Shown here piece after piece: positions 35,208-45,716 of a stretch of 64,000 nt of DNA. Position numbers and translations under genes: made by a program. The notes under the pieces are model-generated. The model had not been told where the DNA came from. It saw nothing but the letters and a program-made list of their open reading frames with translations, and ran no database searches. Source of the stretch: Rhodococcus koreensis (GTDB lineage: Bacteria; Actinomycetota; Actinomycetes; Mycobacteriales; Mycobacteriaceae); assembly GCF_900105905.1 (NCBI RefSeq), contig NZ_FNSV01000005.1, positions 7,688,001 through 7,752,000 of the forward strand, read 5' to 3'. Numbering within the stretch: the stretch's first letter is position 1; every line of letters begins with the position of its first letter.

Positions 35208-37057
35208 TGCCGCAGTTACTCCGGGTCGCGACCGCGGGCAGCGTCGACGACGGCAAGTCCACCCTTATCGGCAGGCTGCTCTACGACTCCAAGGCGATCT
35301 TCGAGGATCAGCTCGAGGCGGTCGAACGCACCAGCCGCGAACGGGGCGACGAACACGCGAACCTGGCTCTGCTCACCGACGGCCTGCGCGCCGAACGCGA
35401 GCAGGGCATCACCATCGACGTCGCGCACCGCTATTTCGCCACGCCGCACCGCAAATTCATCATCGCGGACACCCCGGGGCACGAGCAGTACACGCGGAAC
35501 ATGGTGACCGGCGCGTCGACCGCCGACCTGGCCCTGATCCTGGTCGACGCCCGCAAGGGGATCCTAGAGCAGACCCGCCGCCACGCCTTCATCGCCAGCC
35601 TTCTCGGAATTCCGCACCTCGTGCTGTGCGTCAACAAGATGGATCTCGTCGGGTGGTCCGAGGAACGCTTCGAGGAGATCAAGGAGGAATTCCGGAAGTT
35701 CGCGATCAAACTCGAGGTCCACGACCTCACGTTCATCCCGGTGTCGGCACTGCGCGGCGACAACATCGCGCAACGCACCGCCAACATGCCCTGGTACGAG
35801 GGAGCGTCGCTGCTGCACTACCTCGAGCAGGTGCACGTGGCGTCCGACCGCAACCTGATCGACGCGCGGTTCCCGGTGCAGTACGTGGTCCGGCCGCAAC
35901 GCCAGACCGATTCGGCGTTGCACGATTTCCGCGGCTACGCGGGGACGGTCGCCAGTGGGGTGTTCAAGCCGGGCGACGAGGTGGTGGCCCTGCCGTCGGG
36001 GTTCACCTCCACCGTCAGTGCCATCTGGGGTCCCGGCGGAACCCGCCTCGACGAGGCGTTCGCACCGTCGGCGGTGTGCGTGCAACTCGCCGACCAGTTG
36101 GACGTGAGCCGCGGAGACGTGTTGTGCCGTCCCAACAACCGTCCGCTCGTCGGGCAGGAACTCGACGCGATGGTCTGCTGGTTCAGCGAACAGTCCGCGC
36201 TGACACCCGATGCCCGGTATACGCTGCTGCACACCACCCGTGCCACCAAGGCGTCGATCGCGCGGCTCGACTATCGGCTGGACGTGAACACCCTGCACCG
36301 CGACGAGTCCGCACGGTCGCTGTCGCTCAACGAGATCGGCCGTGTGCAGCTGCGAACGTCGCAGCCGTTGATGTTCGACCCGTACCGCCGCAACCACGTG
36401 ACGGGCAGTTTCGTCCTCGTCGACGAGTCGACCCACAACACGGTCGCCGCCGGCATGATCACCGGGCCGACGCTGTCGCGTTCGAAGGTGGTGTGGCACG
36501 CGGCGGCCGTGTCGCGGGAGGAGCGGGCGACGCGCGGCCGCACCGTGTGGCTGACCGGACTGTCGGCGTCGGGAAAGTCGACGGTCGCGGTGGAACTCGA
36601 GCGCCGCCTGGTCGCGTCCGGGGTGCCCGCCTACCGGCTCGACGGCGACAACCTGCGGCACGGCCTCAACGCCGACCTCGGGTTCAGTGCGACGGACCGC
36701 GCCGAGAACGTCCGCCGTGTCGGCGCCGTCGCGCAACTGCTCGCCGACTCGGGGGTGGTCGCGATCGCGTCGCTGATCAGCCCGTACCGCGAGGACCGGG
36801 ACCGCGTCCGGGAACAGCATCGGGCAGCCGGGCTCGACTTCGTCGAAGTGTTCGTCGACACGCCGGTGGACCAGTGCGAGGCGCGCGATCCCAAGGGCAT
36901 GTACGCGAAGGCCCGCGCCGGGGAGATCACGGGATTCACCGGGGTCGACGACCCGTACGAGGCGCCCGAGAACGCCGAACTCGTGCTCCGGCCCGAGGAC
37001 GGCACGCCGACCGAACAAGCCGCGAGAATTATGGAATTGTTGACACGTGATCACTGA
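35207..37057 (+). CDS. cysNC: Bifunctional sulfate adenylyltransferase GTPase subunit / APS kinase
   Basis: A 616-residue fusion. Residues 1 to about 430 are the CysN GTPase: P-loop AGSVDDGKSTLIGRLLYDS, DTPGHEQYTRNM, NKMDLVGW. Residues about 440-616 are APS kinase: P-loop LTGLSASGKSTVAVELERRL, LDGDNLRHGLNADLGFSATDR, and GFTGVDDPYEAPENAEL. Together with CysD it makes PAPS from sulfate and ATP. The fusion is normal in mycobacteria and relatives, and its length matches. Overlaps the next gene by 11 bases. Confidence 0.95.
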   Translation: MPQLLRVATAGSVDDGKSTLIGRLLYDSKAIFEDQLEAVERTSRERGDEHANLALLTDGLRAEREQGITIDVAHRYFATPHRKFIIADTPGHEQYTRNMVTGASTADLALILVDARKGILEQTRRHAFIASLLGIPHLVLCVNKMDLVGWSEERFEEIKEEFRKFAIKLEVHDLTFIPVSALRGDNIAQRTANMPWYEGASLLHYLEQVHVASDRNLIDARFPVQYVVRPQRQTDSALHDFRGYAGTVASGVFKPGDEVVALPSGFTSTVSAIWGPGGTRLDEAFAPSAVCVQLADQLDVSRGDVLCRPNNRPLVGQELDAMVCWFSEQSALTPDARYTLLHTTRATKASIARLDYRLDVNTLHRDESARSLSLNEIGRVQLRTSQPLMFDPYRRNHVTGSFVLVDESTHNTVAAGMITGPTLSRSKVVWHAAAVSREERATRGRTVWLTGLSASGKSTVAVELERRLVASGVPAYRLDGDNLRHGLNADLGFSATDRAENVRRVGAVAQLLADSGVVAIASLISPYREDRDRVREQHRAAGLDFVEVFVDTPVDQCEARDPKGMYAKARAGEITGFTGVDDPYEAPENAELVLRPEDGTPTEQAARIMELLTRDH

Positions 37058-38177
37058 CGCACGACTCGCGGCCGACATCGCCTCCGGTGCCGGCGCCCTG
37101 CTGCTGGACATCCGCACCGCGGGACTGGGATCGGCCGACGGTCGTGAACTCGGCAGGCGCGGCGACATCGCCGCCGATGCGTTCATTCTCGGCAAACTCG
37201 CGGCGGAGCGACCCGAAGACGCGATCCTCTCCGAGGAGTCGGCCGACGACCGGTCCCGGCTGGAGCGGTCACGGGTGTGGATCATCGACCCGCTCGACGG
37301 GTCCAAGGAGTACGGACTGCCCGGGCACTCGGACTGGGCGGTGCACGTCGCGCTGTGGGAACGCGGTCGCGGCATCACGGCGGCCGCGGTCGCGCAACCG
37401 GCACTGGGCGCCGTGTACGCCAGCGACGACGACAGCCACGCGGTCCATGCCGAACAGCTGCCTGCCCGCCCGCGGATCGTCGTGTCCGCCAGCAGGCCGC
37501 CCGCGTTCGTCGACGCCGTCGCGACGGACATCGGTGCCGAGGTCTCCACCATGGGTTCGGCGGGCGCGAAGGCGATGGCGGTGCTCCGCGGAGACGTCGA
37601 CGCGTACATCCATGCGGGCGGGCAGTGGGAATGGGACTCCGCGGCCCCCGTCGGCGTCGCCGTGGCCGCGGGCCTGCACTGCTCGCGGATCGACGGAACC
37701 CCGTTGGGCTACAACGAATCCCACCCCTATCTCCCCGACCTGCTGATCTGCCGGCCGGAACTGGCCGCGCCCCTGCTTGCGGCGATCGCGAAACACGCCA
37801 CCGACACGGCCGACAGCGGACGCGTCGCGATGGCCAGGGCCTACATCGACGCACTGGTCAGTCACGACGCCACCAAGGTGCGTCTCGCGGACAACGCGTG
37901 GCGGGTGGAGAACGGGCAGCACACGGGCGAATCGGGGGCGTTCATCCGGGACGAACTCGAGAACGGACTGCAGTATCAGGCCATCCAGGCCGTGCGCGAC
38001 CTCTCCTTCCACGAATGGGGCGACAACGTGGTGGCCCGGTTCGTGCTCGACCTCGGGGCCACACCTACCGAGGTGACGTCGGTCCGGATCACGGAACATT
38101 TCGACATCCCGGCCGGGGCGATCCAGTCCGTCATGGCCATCATCGAACCGTTCGCGATCGAGAGGGAGAACCGATGA
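37047..38177 (+). CDS. cysQ: CysQ-like PAP phosphatase fused to an NTF2/SnoaL-like domain
   Basis: Residues 1 to about 245 are a 3'(2'),5'-bisphosphate nucleotidase: GDIAADAFILGKL, SEESADD, the metal site IIDPLDGSKEYGLPGHSDW (residues 79-97), and GQWEWDSAAPVGVAVAAGL. This hydrolyses PAP, the sulfotransferase by-product. Residues about 255-376 are an added domain (ARAYIDALVSHDATKV, FIRDELENGLQYQAI, WGDNVVARFVLDL) that looks like an NTF2/SnoaL fold. Ordinary CysQ ends at about 250-270 residues, so the fusion is unusual. GTG 37047 overlaps cysNC; the end overlaps the next gene, itself NTF2-like. Confidence 0.85.
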   Translation: MITDARLAADIASGAGALLLDIRTAGLGSADGRELGRRGDIAADAFILGKLAAERPEDAILSEESADDRSRLERSRVWIIDPLDGSKEYGLPGHSDWAVHVALWERGRGITAAAVAQPALGAVYASDDDSHAVHAEQLPARPRIVVSASRPPAFVDAVATDIGAEVSTMGSAGAKAMAVLRGDVDAYIHAGGQWEWDSAAPVGVAVAAGLHCSRIDGTPLGYNESHPYLPDLLICRPELAAPLLAAIAKHATDTADSGRVAMARAYIDALVSHDATKVRLADNAWRVENGQHTGESGAFIRDELENGLQYQAIQAVRDLSFHEWGDNVVARFVLDLGATPTEVTSVRITEHFDIPAGAIQSVMAIIEPFAIERENR

Positions 38178-38575
38178 CCCCGGACCAGCTGGTCACCCAA
38201 TTCTGCGCCGAGTGGATCGAGCCCGATCCGGCGAAGATCGCCGAATACTTCGCGGAAGACGCCGTCTATCACAATATTCCGATGGAACCCGTCACCGGGC
38301 GTGACGCGATCCGCGAGTTCATCGCCGGCTTCACCGCGGCCTTCGGCGGCATCGACTTCCGGGTGCACCGGCAGGTCACCGACGGCGGTCAGAGCCCCAA
38401 CGCCGAGGAGTCGAGCGGGGTGGTGATGAACGAGCGGATCGACGTGTTCACCCTCAACGGCACCGTCGTCGAACTGCCCGTCGTCGGCGTCTTCGAGATC
38501 ACCGGCGGCAAGATCACCACGTGGCGCGACTACTTCGACATGGCGCCGATCCAGGCTGCAGCCGGTGGTGGGTGA
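38174..38575 (+). CDS. Limonene-1,2-epoxide hydrolase-like protein
   Basis: A 133-residue NTF2-fold protein of the limonene-epoxide hydrolase family. The catalytic set appears conserved: Arg and Asp in MNERIDVF and the second Asp in TTWRDYFDMAP. GRDAIREFIAGF and LPVVGVFEITGGKITTW are family phrases. It would add water to a small epoxide, or act on another small molecule in the pathway. ATG overlaps the cysQ stop (ATGA), so it is the last gene of the PAPS operon. Confidence 0.82.
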   Translation: MTPDQLVTQFCAEWIEPDPAKIAEYFAEDAVYHNIPMEPVTGRDAIREFIAGFTAAFGGIDFRVHRQVTDGGQSPNAEESSGVVMNERIDVFTLNGTVVELPVVGVFEITGGKITTWRDYFDMAPIQAAAGGG

Positions 38576-38584
38576 CCCACGGCA

Positions 38585-38621
38585 GTAAATGTTGACGTCA
38601 GGTTCAAGTTAGCTCTACGCT
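38585..38621 (+). promoter_or_regulatory. Promoter and 24-bp operator of the lactonase gene
   Basis: -35 TTGACG (38592-38597), 18-bp spacer, -10 TACGCT (38616-38621). Over the -35 lies one copy of the shared palindrome (38585-38608); its right half GTCAGGTTCAAG is perfect, the left half is weak. Other copies are at 41052-41075 and 45717-45740. Confidence 0.6.
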
Positions 38622-38666
38622 GAGCCCGGGGTATGACGACGGTCACACTCGGAGAGGCGAATCTGC

Positions 38667-39659
38667 ATGAGTCAGGTCAACACGGTCCGCGGACCGATCG
38701 ACAGCGCCGAACTCGGACGCACGTACATGCACGAGCACGTGTTCGTGCTGACACCCGACGTGCAGCAGAACTACCCGGACGAGTGGGGGAGCGAGGACGA
38801 GCGGGTCGCCGACGCCGTCACCAAGCTGCGCGCGCTGGCGGAGCAGGGGGTCCGGACCATCGTCGACCCCACCGTCGTCGGCCTCGGCCGGTACATTCCG
38901 CGCATCCAGCGGGTGGCGGAACAGCTTCCCGAACTGAACATCGTTGCGGCCTCTGGGCTGTACACCTACGACGACGTGCCGTTCTTCTTCCACTACCGCG
39001 GTCCCGCGCTGGACGCGATGGTGGGGGCCGAGGTGCCCGACCCGATGGTGGACATGTTCGTCAAGGACATCGAAGAGGGGATCGCCGACACCGGGGTGCG
39101 CGCCGGCCTGCTCAAGTGCGCGATCGACCACCAGGGGCCGACACCGGGTGTCGAGCGGGTCATGAGGGCCGTCGCGAAGGCGCATCGGCGCACCGGAGTG
39201 CCGATCACCGTGCACACCCACCCCGGCAGCGAGGCCGGTCTGCACGTCACACGCGTGATGTGCGACGAGGAGGGCGTGCGGCCCGACCGGATCGTGCTCG
39301 GGCACAGCGGAGACAGCACCGACGTCGACCACCTGACCAGCCTCGCCGAGGCCGGCTTCGTCCTCGGCATGGACCGGTTCGGGATCAACCTCGAAACGAC
39401 GTTCGAAGCGCGCGCCGACACGCTCGTCGAGATGTGCCGCCGCGGCTTCGCGGGGCAGATGGTCCTGTCGCAGGACGCCTCCTGTTACATCGACTGGATC
39501 GACCCGAACCTGATGGCGGCGCTGCCGCAGTGGCACTACCTGCACATCGAGAACGACGTGCTGCCCTACGTCCGCGAGCGAGGCGTCACCGAGAAGATGA
39601 TCACCGAGATGCTGGTCGACGTGCCCCGGCGGTACTTCGAGAACGTGGACCCGTACTGA
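38667..39659 (+). CDS. Phosphotriesterase-family metal hydrolase, lactonase-like
   Basis: A 330-residue PTE-family barrel. Metal ligands are visible: His-X-His in YMHEHVFVLTP (residue about 21-23), bridging Lys in AGLLKCAIDHQG, His in ITVHTHPGSEAG, His in IVLGHSGDSTD, and Asp in LSQDASCYIDW. Natural substrates of this family are mostly lactones, not organophosphates. Together with CoA ligases and the kinase downstream, ring opening of a lactone is a plausible role. Starts a two-gene unit with tetR. Confidence 0.85.
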   Translation: MSQVNTVRGPIDSAELGRTYMHEHVFVLTPDVQQNYPDEWGSEDERVADAVTKLRALAEQGVRTIVDPTVVGLGRYIPRIQRVAEQLPELNIVAASGLYTYDDVPFFFHYRGPALDAMVGAEVPDPMVDMFVKDIEEGIADTGVRAGLLKCAIDHQGPTPGVERVMRAVAKAHRRTGVPITVHTHPGSEAGLHVTRVMCDEEGVRPDRIVLGHSGDSTDVDHLTSLAEAGFVLGMDRFGINLETTFEARADTLVEMCRRGFAGQMVLSQDASCYIDWIDPNLMAALPQWHYLHIENDVLPYVRERGVTEKMITEMLVDVPRRYFENVDPY

Positions 39660-39660
39660 C

Positions 39661-40299
39661 ATGTCGCGCCCGCGAACCGCACCCACACCACCGGTCACCG
39701 CCCGGGGCGTCCGCACCCGCGATCGCCTCGTCGCCGCGGCCCGGGTGGTGTTCGAGCGCGAGGGATACCTCGACGCCCGCCTCGTCGACATCAGCAAGGA
39801 GGCCGGACTCTCGACCGGCTCCTTCTACACCTACTTCACCGGCAAGGAGGAAGTGTTCGCGGCGGTCGTGGAGGTGACGCAGAACGACCTGCTGCATCCC
39901 GGGATGGGGCGGGTCGAGGACGAGGACGACGTGCACGCGGTCGTGGAGGCGAGCATCCGGGCATACCTGCACGCGTGCCGCCGGAATGCGCGTCTGCTGG
40001 CCCTGCTCGAGCAGGTCGCGCACGTCGACCCTGCATTCCGTGAACTGGAGCGCTCGCGGGACGAGACGTTCTACCTGCGCAACGCGCGGGCGATCGCCGA
40101 TCTGCAGGCTCGGGGTCTCGCCGACGCGTCGCTCGACCCGATGCTGACGTCGAAGGCGTTGTCCGCCATGGTCGGGAGAATGGCCTACGGTTATTTCGTC
40201 GGACCGCCGAGCGAGCGGCGATCACTCACGTTCGAAGAACTGAACGCCGGACTCGCGCGGATGTGGACGAACGCGCTGCGCGTCCCGGACCGCGTCTGA
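39661..40299 (+). CDS. TetR-family transcriptional regulator
   Basis: A 212-residue TetR. Helix-turn-helix residues about 17-65 (TRDRLVAAARVVFEREGYLDARLVDISKEAGLSTGSFYTYF). The gene starts one base after the lactonase stop, so it is coupled to it and subject to the same operator. That makes it the likely protein binding the 24-bp palindrome shared with the transporter and the SDR operon. Confidence 0.9.
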   Translation: MSRPRTAPTPPVTARGVRTRDRLVAAARVVFEREGYLDARLVDISKEAGLSTGSFYTYFTGKEEVFAAVVEVTQNDLLHPGMGRVEDEDDVHAVVEASIRAYLHACRRNARLLALLEQVAHVDPAFRELERSRDETFYLRNARAIADLQARGLADASLDPMLTSKALSAMVGRMAYGYFVGPPSERRSLTFEELNAGLARMWTNALRVPDRV

Positions 40300-40306
40300 G
40301 GGGCCG

Positions 40307-40933
40307 TCAGTAGCCGGGGGCGTGGAGGATGCGCAGAACGAGATCGGCGTTGATGTCGCCCAGTTCCTCCGGCGTGAATTCGCCGTCGGGGCTGTACCAG
40401 CGGCAGATGTCCACCGCGAGGGACATGATCGCCAGAACGGCGACGCGGGGGTCGGGAATGAGGAACACACCCTGATCGAGCCCGTTCTGCACCTCGCGCA
40501 TCGCGGCGACCCGGATCTGGAGCCGGGTCTCGGCCACCGTCTCGCGGTGTTCGGGACTGAGATGCCTGCTCTCGTACTGGGCGATGCGCGCCCGGCGAAA
40601 GTTCCGGGCGTGCATGATGCTGAACTCACGGACCAGGGCCCGGAGGCGGTCGATCGGGTCGGTGAACGGTGCGACCGCGCTGAGCACCAGCGCGAGGGCG
40701 CGCTCGTTCGACCGGCGGACCAGCTGGAAGAGCAGATCCTCCTTGGACGGGAAGTGCACATACATCGCGGAGGGGCTCATTCCCGCCGTCGTGGAGATGT
40801 CCCGCGTGCGTGTGGCTTCGAAACCCTTGTCGGAGAACAGCGTCGTCGCCGCGCGGAGCAGGCGCTCCTCGGAGGTCGGCGGACCCGGGCTGGCCTGCTC
40901 GGTCGCGAACACGTCGTCTCGCAGTTCGGTCAT
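40307..40933 (-). CDS. TetR-family transcriptional regulator
   Basis: A 208-residue TetR. Helix-turn-helix residues about 25-70 (EERLLRAATTLFSDKGFEATRTRDISTTAGMSPSAMYVHF). Divergent from the transporter gene. The 192-bp gap contains an 18-bp symmetric site (41034-41051) with an AGCGCT core that may be its operator. ATG 40933 with GGAGAGGACC is chosen over a start at 40954. Convergent with the other tetR, 7 bp apart. Confidence 0.9.
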   Translation of the reverse strand: MTELRDDVFATEQASPGPPTSEERLLRAATTLFSDKGFEATRTRDISTTAGMSPSAMYVHFPSKEDLLFQLVRRSNERALALVLSAVAPFTDPIDRLRALVREFSIMHARNFRRARIAQYESRHLSPEHRETVAETRLQIRVAAMREVQNGLDQGVFLIPDPRVAVLAIMSLAVDICRWYSPDGEFTPEELGDINADLVLRILHAPGY

Positions 40934-41033
40934 CGGTGGTCCTCTCCGCCGCATCGAGCTTCGTCCGTGCCGGCGGGATTCGGCAAGATCAATCCCCTCG
41001 AGTGATTGACATCACATCACTGTTCACACACAC

Positions 41034-41051
41034 TAAGCAAGCGCTCACTGA
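41034..41051. promoter_or_regulatory. AGCGCT-centred palindrome, candidate TetR operator
   Basis: TAAGCAAGCGCTCACTGA shows the symmetric pattern TnAGnnAGCGCTnnCTnA. It lies between the tetR at 40933 and the transporter at 41126, directly touching the shared 24-bp operator. TTGACA at 41006-41011 is a possible -35. Confidence 0.5.
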
Positions 41052-41080
41052 CTTGAAGTTGGCGTCAGGTTCTGAAAAAT
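41052..41080 (+). promoter_or_regulatory. 24-bp operator at the transporter promoter
   Basis: CTTGAAGTTGGC (41052-41063) followed directly by GTCAGGTTCTGA (41064-41075), matching the shared palindrome on 18 of 24 positions. TTGAAG (41053-41058) can be the -35, with AAAAAT near 41075-41080 as -10, the same layout as at 45717. Confidence 0.6.
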
Positions 41081-41125
41081 CGCGATCCCACATCCACCCG
41101 TAGACCTATCTCGAGGAGTGATCGG

Positions 41126-42502
41126 ATGACTTCATCCGCGGTGCAGCCGAGTAAGGGCGCGGCCGGCGACACGGCCGTCTCGCGCACGCGTGCACATCGG
41201 AAACTGCTGGCGGCGGGACTGGTCGGCAGCTCGATCGAGTGGTACGACTTCTTCCTGTACGGAACCGCTGCGGCACTGGTCTTTCCCCACGTCTTCTTCC
41301 CCGGCGCGTCGGCGTTGGTGGGCACCCTCCTCTCGTTCAGCACGTTCTGGGCCGGCTTCGTCGCCCGCCCGCTCGGCGGCCTCGTCGCCGGTCACTTCGG
41401 TGACAAGTACGGCCGCAAACCGGCGGTCGTGACATGCCTGCTGTTCATGGGGCTGGCGACGTTCCTGATCGGCTGCCTGCCCGGCGCCGCGACCATCGGG
41501 ATCGCGGCCCCGATCCTGCTGGTGGTCCTGCGGTTCGTCCAAGGCCTCGCGTGCGGGGGTCAGTGGGGTGGGATCGTGCTGCTGCTGACCGAATCGGCCA
41601 GTCCCAAGCGCCGGGGATTCTCCGGCACCTTCGGGCAGATGGGTGTCTCGTTCGGTGTCCTGCTCGGCAACCTCGTGTTCCTCGGCGCCACCGCGGCGAT
41701 CTCGAACGAGGCGTTCCTCAGCTGGGGCTGGCGGATCCCGTTCTTCGCCAGCGCGCTGCTGTTCCCGGTGGTGCTGTACATCCAGACCAAGGTCGAGGAC
41801 ACCCCCGAATTCCGTCACCTGCAGGACCAGGCGGAGAAGAAGAACGGGACCGTCGTCCGCGCACCGCTGACCCAGGCGATCAGGGACCACTGGCGCAAGA
41901 TCCTGCTCGGCTGCGGCCTGCTCGCGGCCACCAACTCGCTGTTCTACATTTCCATCGCCGGGGTGCTCAGTTACGGCACCGCGGAACTGGGGATGAAGCG
42001 CAACGACCTGCTCGCGATCTCGCTGCTCAGCGCGGCGCTCACGGTCGGTGTGGTGCTGTGGTCCGGGCACATGTCCGACAAGATCGGACGCAGGCCGATG
42101 ATCCTGATCGGTGCGGCGATGATCATCGTGTGGGCGTTCCCGTACTTCTGGCTGATCAACACCCGGAACCTGGTGTTGTTCTTCGTCGCCGTCACAGTCG
42201 GCAGCGTCTTTCAGTCCATGACGTACGGGCCGATCGCCGCGTACATGGGTGAGTTGTTCGCTCCCAATGTCCGGTATTCCGCCGCCTCGCTGGCGTATCA
42301 GCTGGCCGCGATCACGGTGAGCGGCGGCACCCCGTTCATCATGACCGCGCTGATCGCCAAGACCGGGACCACCACGTTCGTCGCGGTGTTCGTCGCGGTG
42401 ATGGGGCTGGTCACCTTCCTTTGCGCGTGGAAGCTCCGCGAGACCAACACCGCCGAGGTCCGCAGCGATCCGGCCGCCGTGCCCGGTGCCCAGTTCTACT
42501 AG
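41126..42502 (+). CDS. MFS transporter, metabolite:H+ symporter (MHS) family
   Basis: A 458-residue 12-helix transporter. GSSIEWYDFFLYGTAAALVFP in helix 1 and RPLGGLVAGHFGDKYGRKP in the loop are the MHS (KgtP/ShiA/ProP) signatures; FVQGLACGGQWGG is the helix 4 motif; GHMSDKIGRRPM repeats in the second half. Members import organic acids with protons. Expressed under the shared 24-bp operator, it probably brings in the acid or lactone used by the downstream cluster. Terminated by an 18-bp hairpin. Confidence 0.9.
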   Translation: MTSSAVQPSKGAAGDTAVSRTRAHRKLLAAGLVGSSIEWYDFFLYGTAAALVFPHVFFPGASALVGTLLSFSTFWAGFVARPLGGLVAGHFGDKYGRKPAVVTCLLFMGLATFLIGCLPGAATIGIAAPILLVVLRFVQGLACGGQWGGIVLLLTESASPKRRGFSGTFGQMGVSFGVLLGNLVFLGATAAISNEAFLSWGWRIPFFASALLFPVVLYIQTKVEDTPEFRHLQDQAEKKNGTVVRAPLTQAIRDHWRKILLGCGLLAATNSLFYISIAGVLSYGTAELGMKRNDLLAISLLSAALTVGVVLWSGHMSDKIGRRPMILIGAAMIIVWAFPYFWLINTRNLVLFFVAVTVGSVFQSMTYGPIAAYMGELFAPNVRYSAASLAYQLAAITVSGGTPFIMTALIAKTGTTTFVAVFVAVMGLVTFLCAWKLRETNTAEVRSDPAAVPGAQFY

Positions 42503-42520
42503 ACACCCCGCCCCTTTTCA

Positions 42521-42561
42521 CGACGATGCCCACCGCCGGATCTCGGCGGTGGGCATCGTCG
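42521..42561. terminator. Bidirectional terminator, 18-bp perfect stem
   Basis: CGACGATGCCCACCGCCG (42521-42538), loop GATCT, CGGCGGTGGGCATCGTCG (42544-42561). It lies between the convergent transporter and MDR genes. A CCCCTTTT run precedes it. Confidence 0.88.
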
Positions 42562-42574
42562 CGGGAGGAGGAGT

Positions 42575-43587
42575 TCAGCTGATCTTCAGCACCAGCTTGC
42601 CGGTGTTGGCGCCGTCGAACAGCAGATTGAGGGTGCGGCCGAACGCCTCGACGCCCCCGGTCTCGACCTGCTCACGGGTCACGATCTCCCCGGCCCGGAT
42701 CCACTCCGACATCGCCTCCATGCCCTCGGGGAACCGGTCGAGGTAGTCGAACACGATGAACCCCGTCATCGACGCACGGTTGACCAGCAGCGACAGGTAC
42801 CGGGACGGCCCGGGCTGCGGGTCGGTGGCGTTGTATCCGGAGATCGCGCCGCACAGCGCGACCCGGGCGTTCTTGCGGAGCCGGGCCAGCGCGGCGTCGA
42901 GGATCTCCCCGCCGACGTTGTCGAAGTAGATGTCGATCCCGTCCGGTGCGGCGGCGCGCAGCGCCTTCCCGACCGATTCGGACTTGTAGTCGATCGCCGC
43001 GTCGAAACCCAGATCCTCGGTCAGCCACGCGCACTTCTCGGGGCCGCCTGCGACGCCGATCACCGTGGCGCCCTTCAGTTTGGCGATCTGCCCGGCGATG
43101 CTCCCGACCGCTCCCGCCGCGCCCGAGATGAGCACGGTGTCGCCCTTCTCCAGTCTGCCGACGTCGGTGAGGCCGAAATACGCGGTCATGCCGGGAAATC
43201 CGAGTGCGCCCAGCCACGTCGGTGCCGGGGCGAGCGACTCGTCGACGGCGAGCGCGCCGCGGCCGTCGGAGAGCGCGTACTCCTGCACGCCGAACTGCCC
43301 GGACACGAGCTGTCCTTCGGGGAACTTCGCGTTCTTCGACGCCACCACCCGGCCGACGGCGTGGGTGCGCATCACCTCGCCGATCGCGACCGGCGGCACG
43401 TACGACTTCACGTCGTCGAGCCACCCGCGCATCGCCGGGTCGAGGGACACGTAGTCCACCTTCACGGTGAATTCGCCGTCCGAGGGTTCGGGTATCGGTT
43501 CCGACGTGATCTCCCAGGTGGAGTCGTCGGGACGGCCGACCGGACGCTTCGCCAGTCGGACCTGCCTGTTCACGGTTGTCACGGTGT

Positions 43588-43591
<4 letters not shown>
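42575..43591 (-). CDS. NADP-dependent MDR oxidoreductase, CurA/LTB4DH-like
   Basis: A 338-residue zinc-free medium-chain reductase. YVSLDPAMRGWLDD near residues 47-60 and the cofactor loop VLISGAAGAVGSIAGQIAKLKGATVIGVAGG (a region about residues 150-185), then YFDNVGGEILDAAL. Members reduce C=C bonds of enones or enoyl compounds with NADPH. Last gene of a minus-strand unit MaoC, CoA synthetase, MDR, with ATGA overlap to the synthetase. Confidence 0.9.
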
Positions 43592-45147
<1,556 letters not shown>

Positions 45148-45152
45148 GGCTG

Positions 45153-45632
45153 CTAGCCGGCCTCGACGACGCGGGCGACGGACTCGGACACGACCACCGG
45201 TTTGTCGGAGCCCTCGCGCTCGACGACCTGGGACATGGTCACCTGGATGCCGCCCCCGACCTGTTCCGCGGATTGGATGGTGGCACGCATCCGGATGCGC
45301 GAACCCACCGGCACCGGCGCGGGGAAGCGGACCTTGTTGTAGCCGTAGTTCAGGCTGTGGGCGAAACCGTCGAAGCGCAGCAGGGTCGCCGACAGGGCCG
45401 GTCCGAGGGACAGGCTGTAGAGGCCGTGCGCGATGGTGCCGCCGAGCGGGCTGGCGGCGGCGCGCTCGGTATCGATGTGGATCCACTGGTGGTCGCCGGT
45501 GGCGTCGGCGAAGGCGTTGACGCGTTCCTGGGTGACGTCGTGCCAGTCGGTGGGGCCCAGCTCCTTGCCGATCAGCGCTGTGAGCTCGTCGAAGCTCGCG
45601 GGGCGAACGGGCAGTGCGGTGGTGTCGGTCAT
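45153..45632 (-). CDS. MaoC-family (R)-specific enoyl-CoA hydratase
   Basis: A 159-residue hot-dog protein. The hydratase-2 motif FADATGDHQWIHIDTERA (near residues 41-58) holds catalytic Asp and His; GTIAHGLYSLSL is the overhanging segment. Hydrates trans-2-enoyl-CoA to (R)-3-hydroxyacyl-CoA. First gene of the MaoC-synthetase-MDR unit and divergent from the SDR operon, with a 160-bp gap that holds the shared operator. Confidence 0.9.
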   Translation of the reverse strand: MTDTTALPVRPASFDELTALIGKELGPTDWHDVTQERVNAFADATGDHQWIHIDTERAAASPLGGTIAHGLYSLSLGPALSATLLRFDGFAHSLNYGYNKVRFPAPVPVGSRIRMRATIQSAEQVGGGIQVTMSQVVEREGSDKPVVVSESVARVVEAG

Positions 45633-45716
45633 CTGTCTCCCTCGATTCCGGGTGGTGCAGGGCCTGGATGTGTCACGTTGGCTGCATCGGAAGTCGTGTG
45701 TTGCCGACCCCAGACA

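Noticed and set aside
38667..39659. Organophosphate-degrading phosphotriesterase
   Set aside because: Family match alone does not support pesticide hydrolysis; the context favours lactonase or another metabolic hydrolase.
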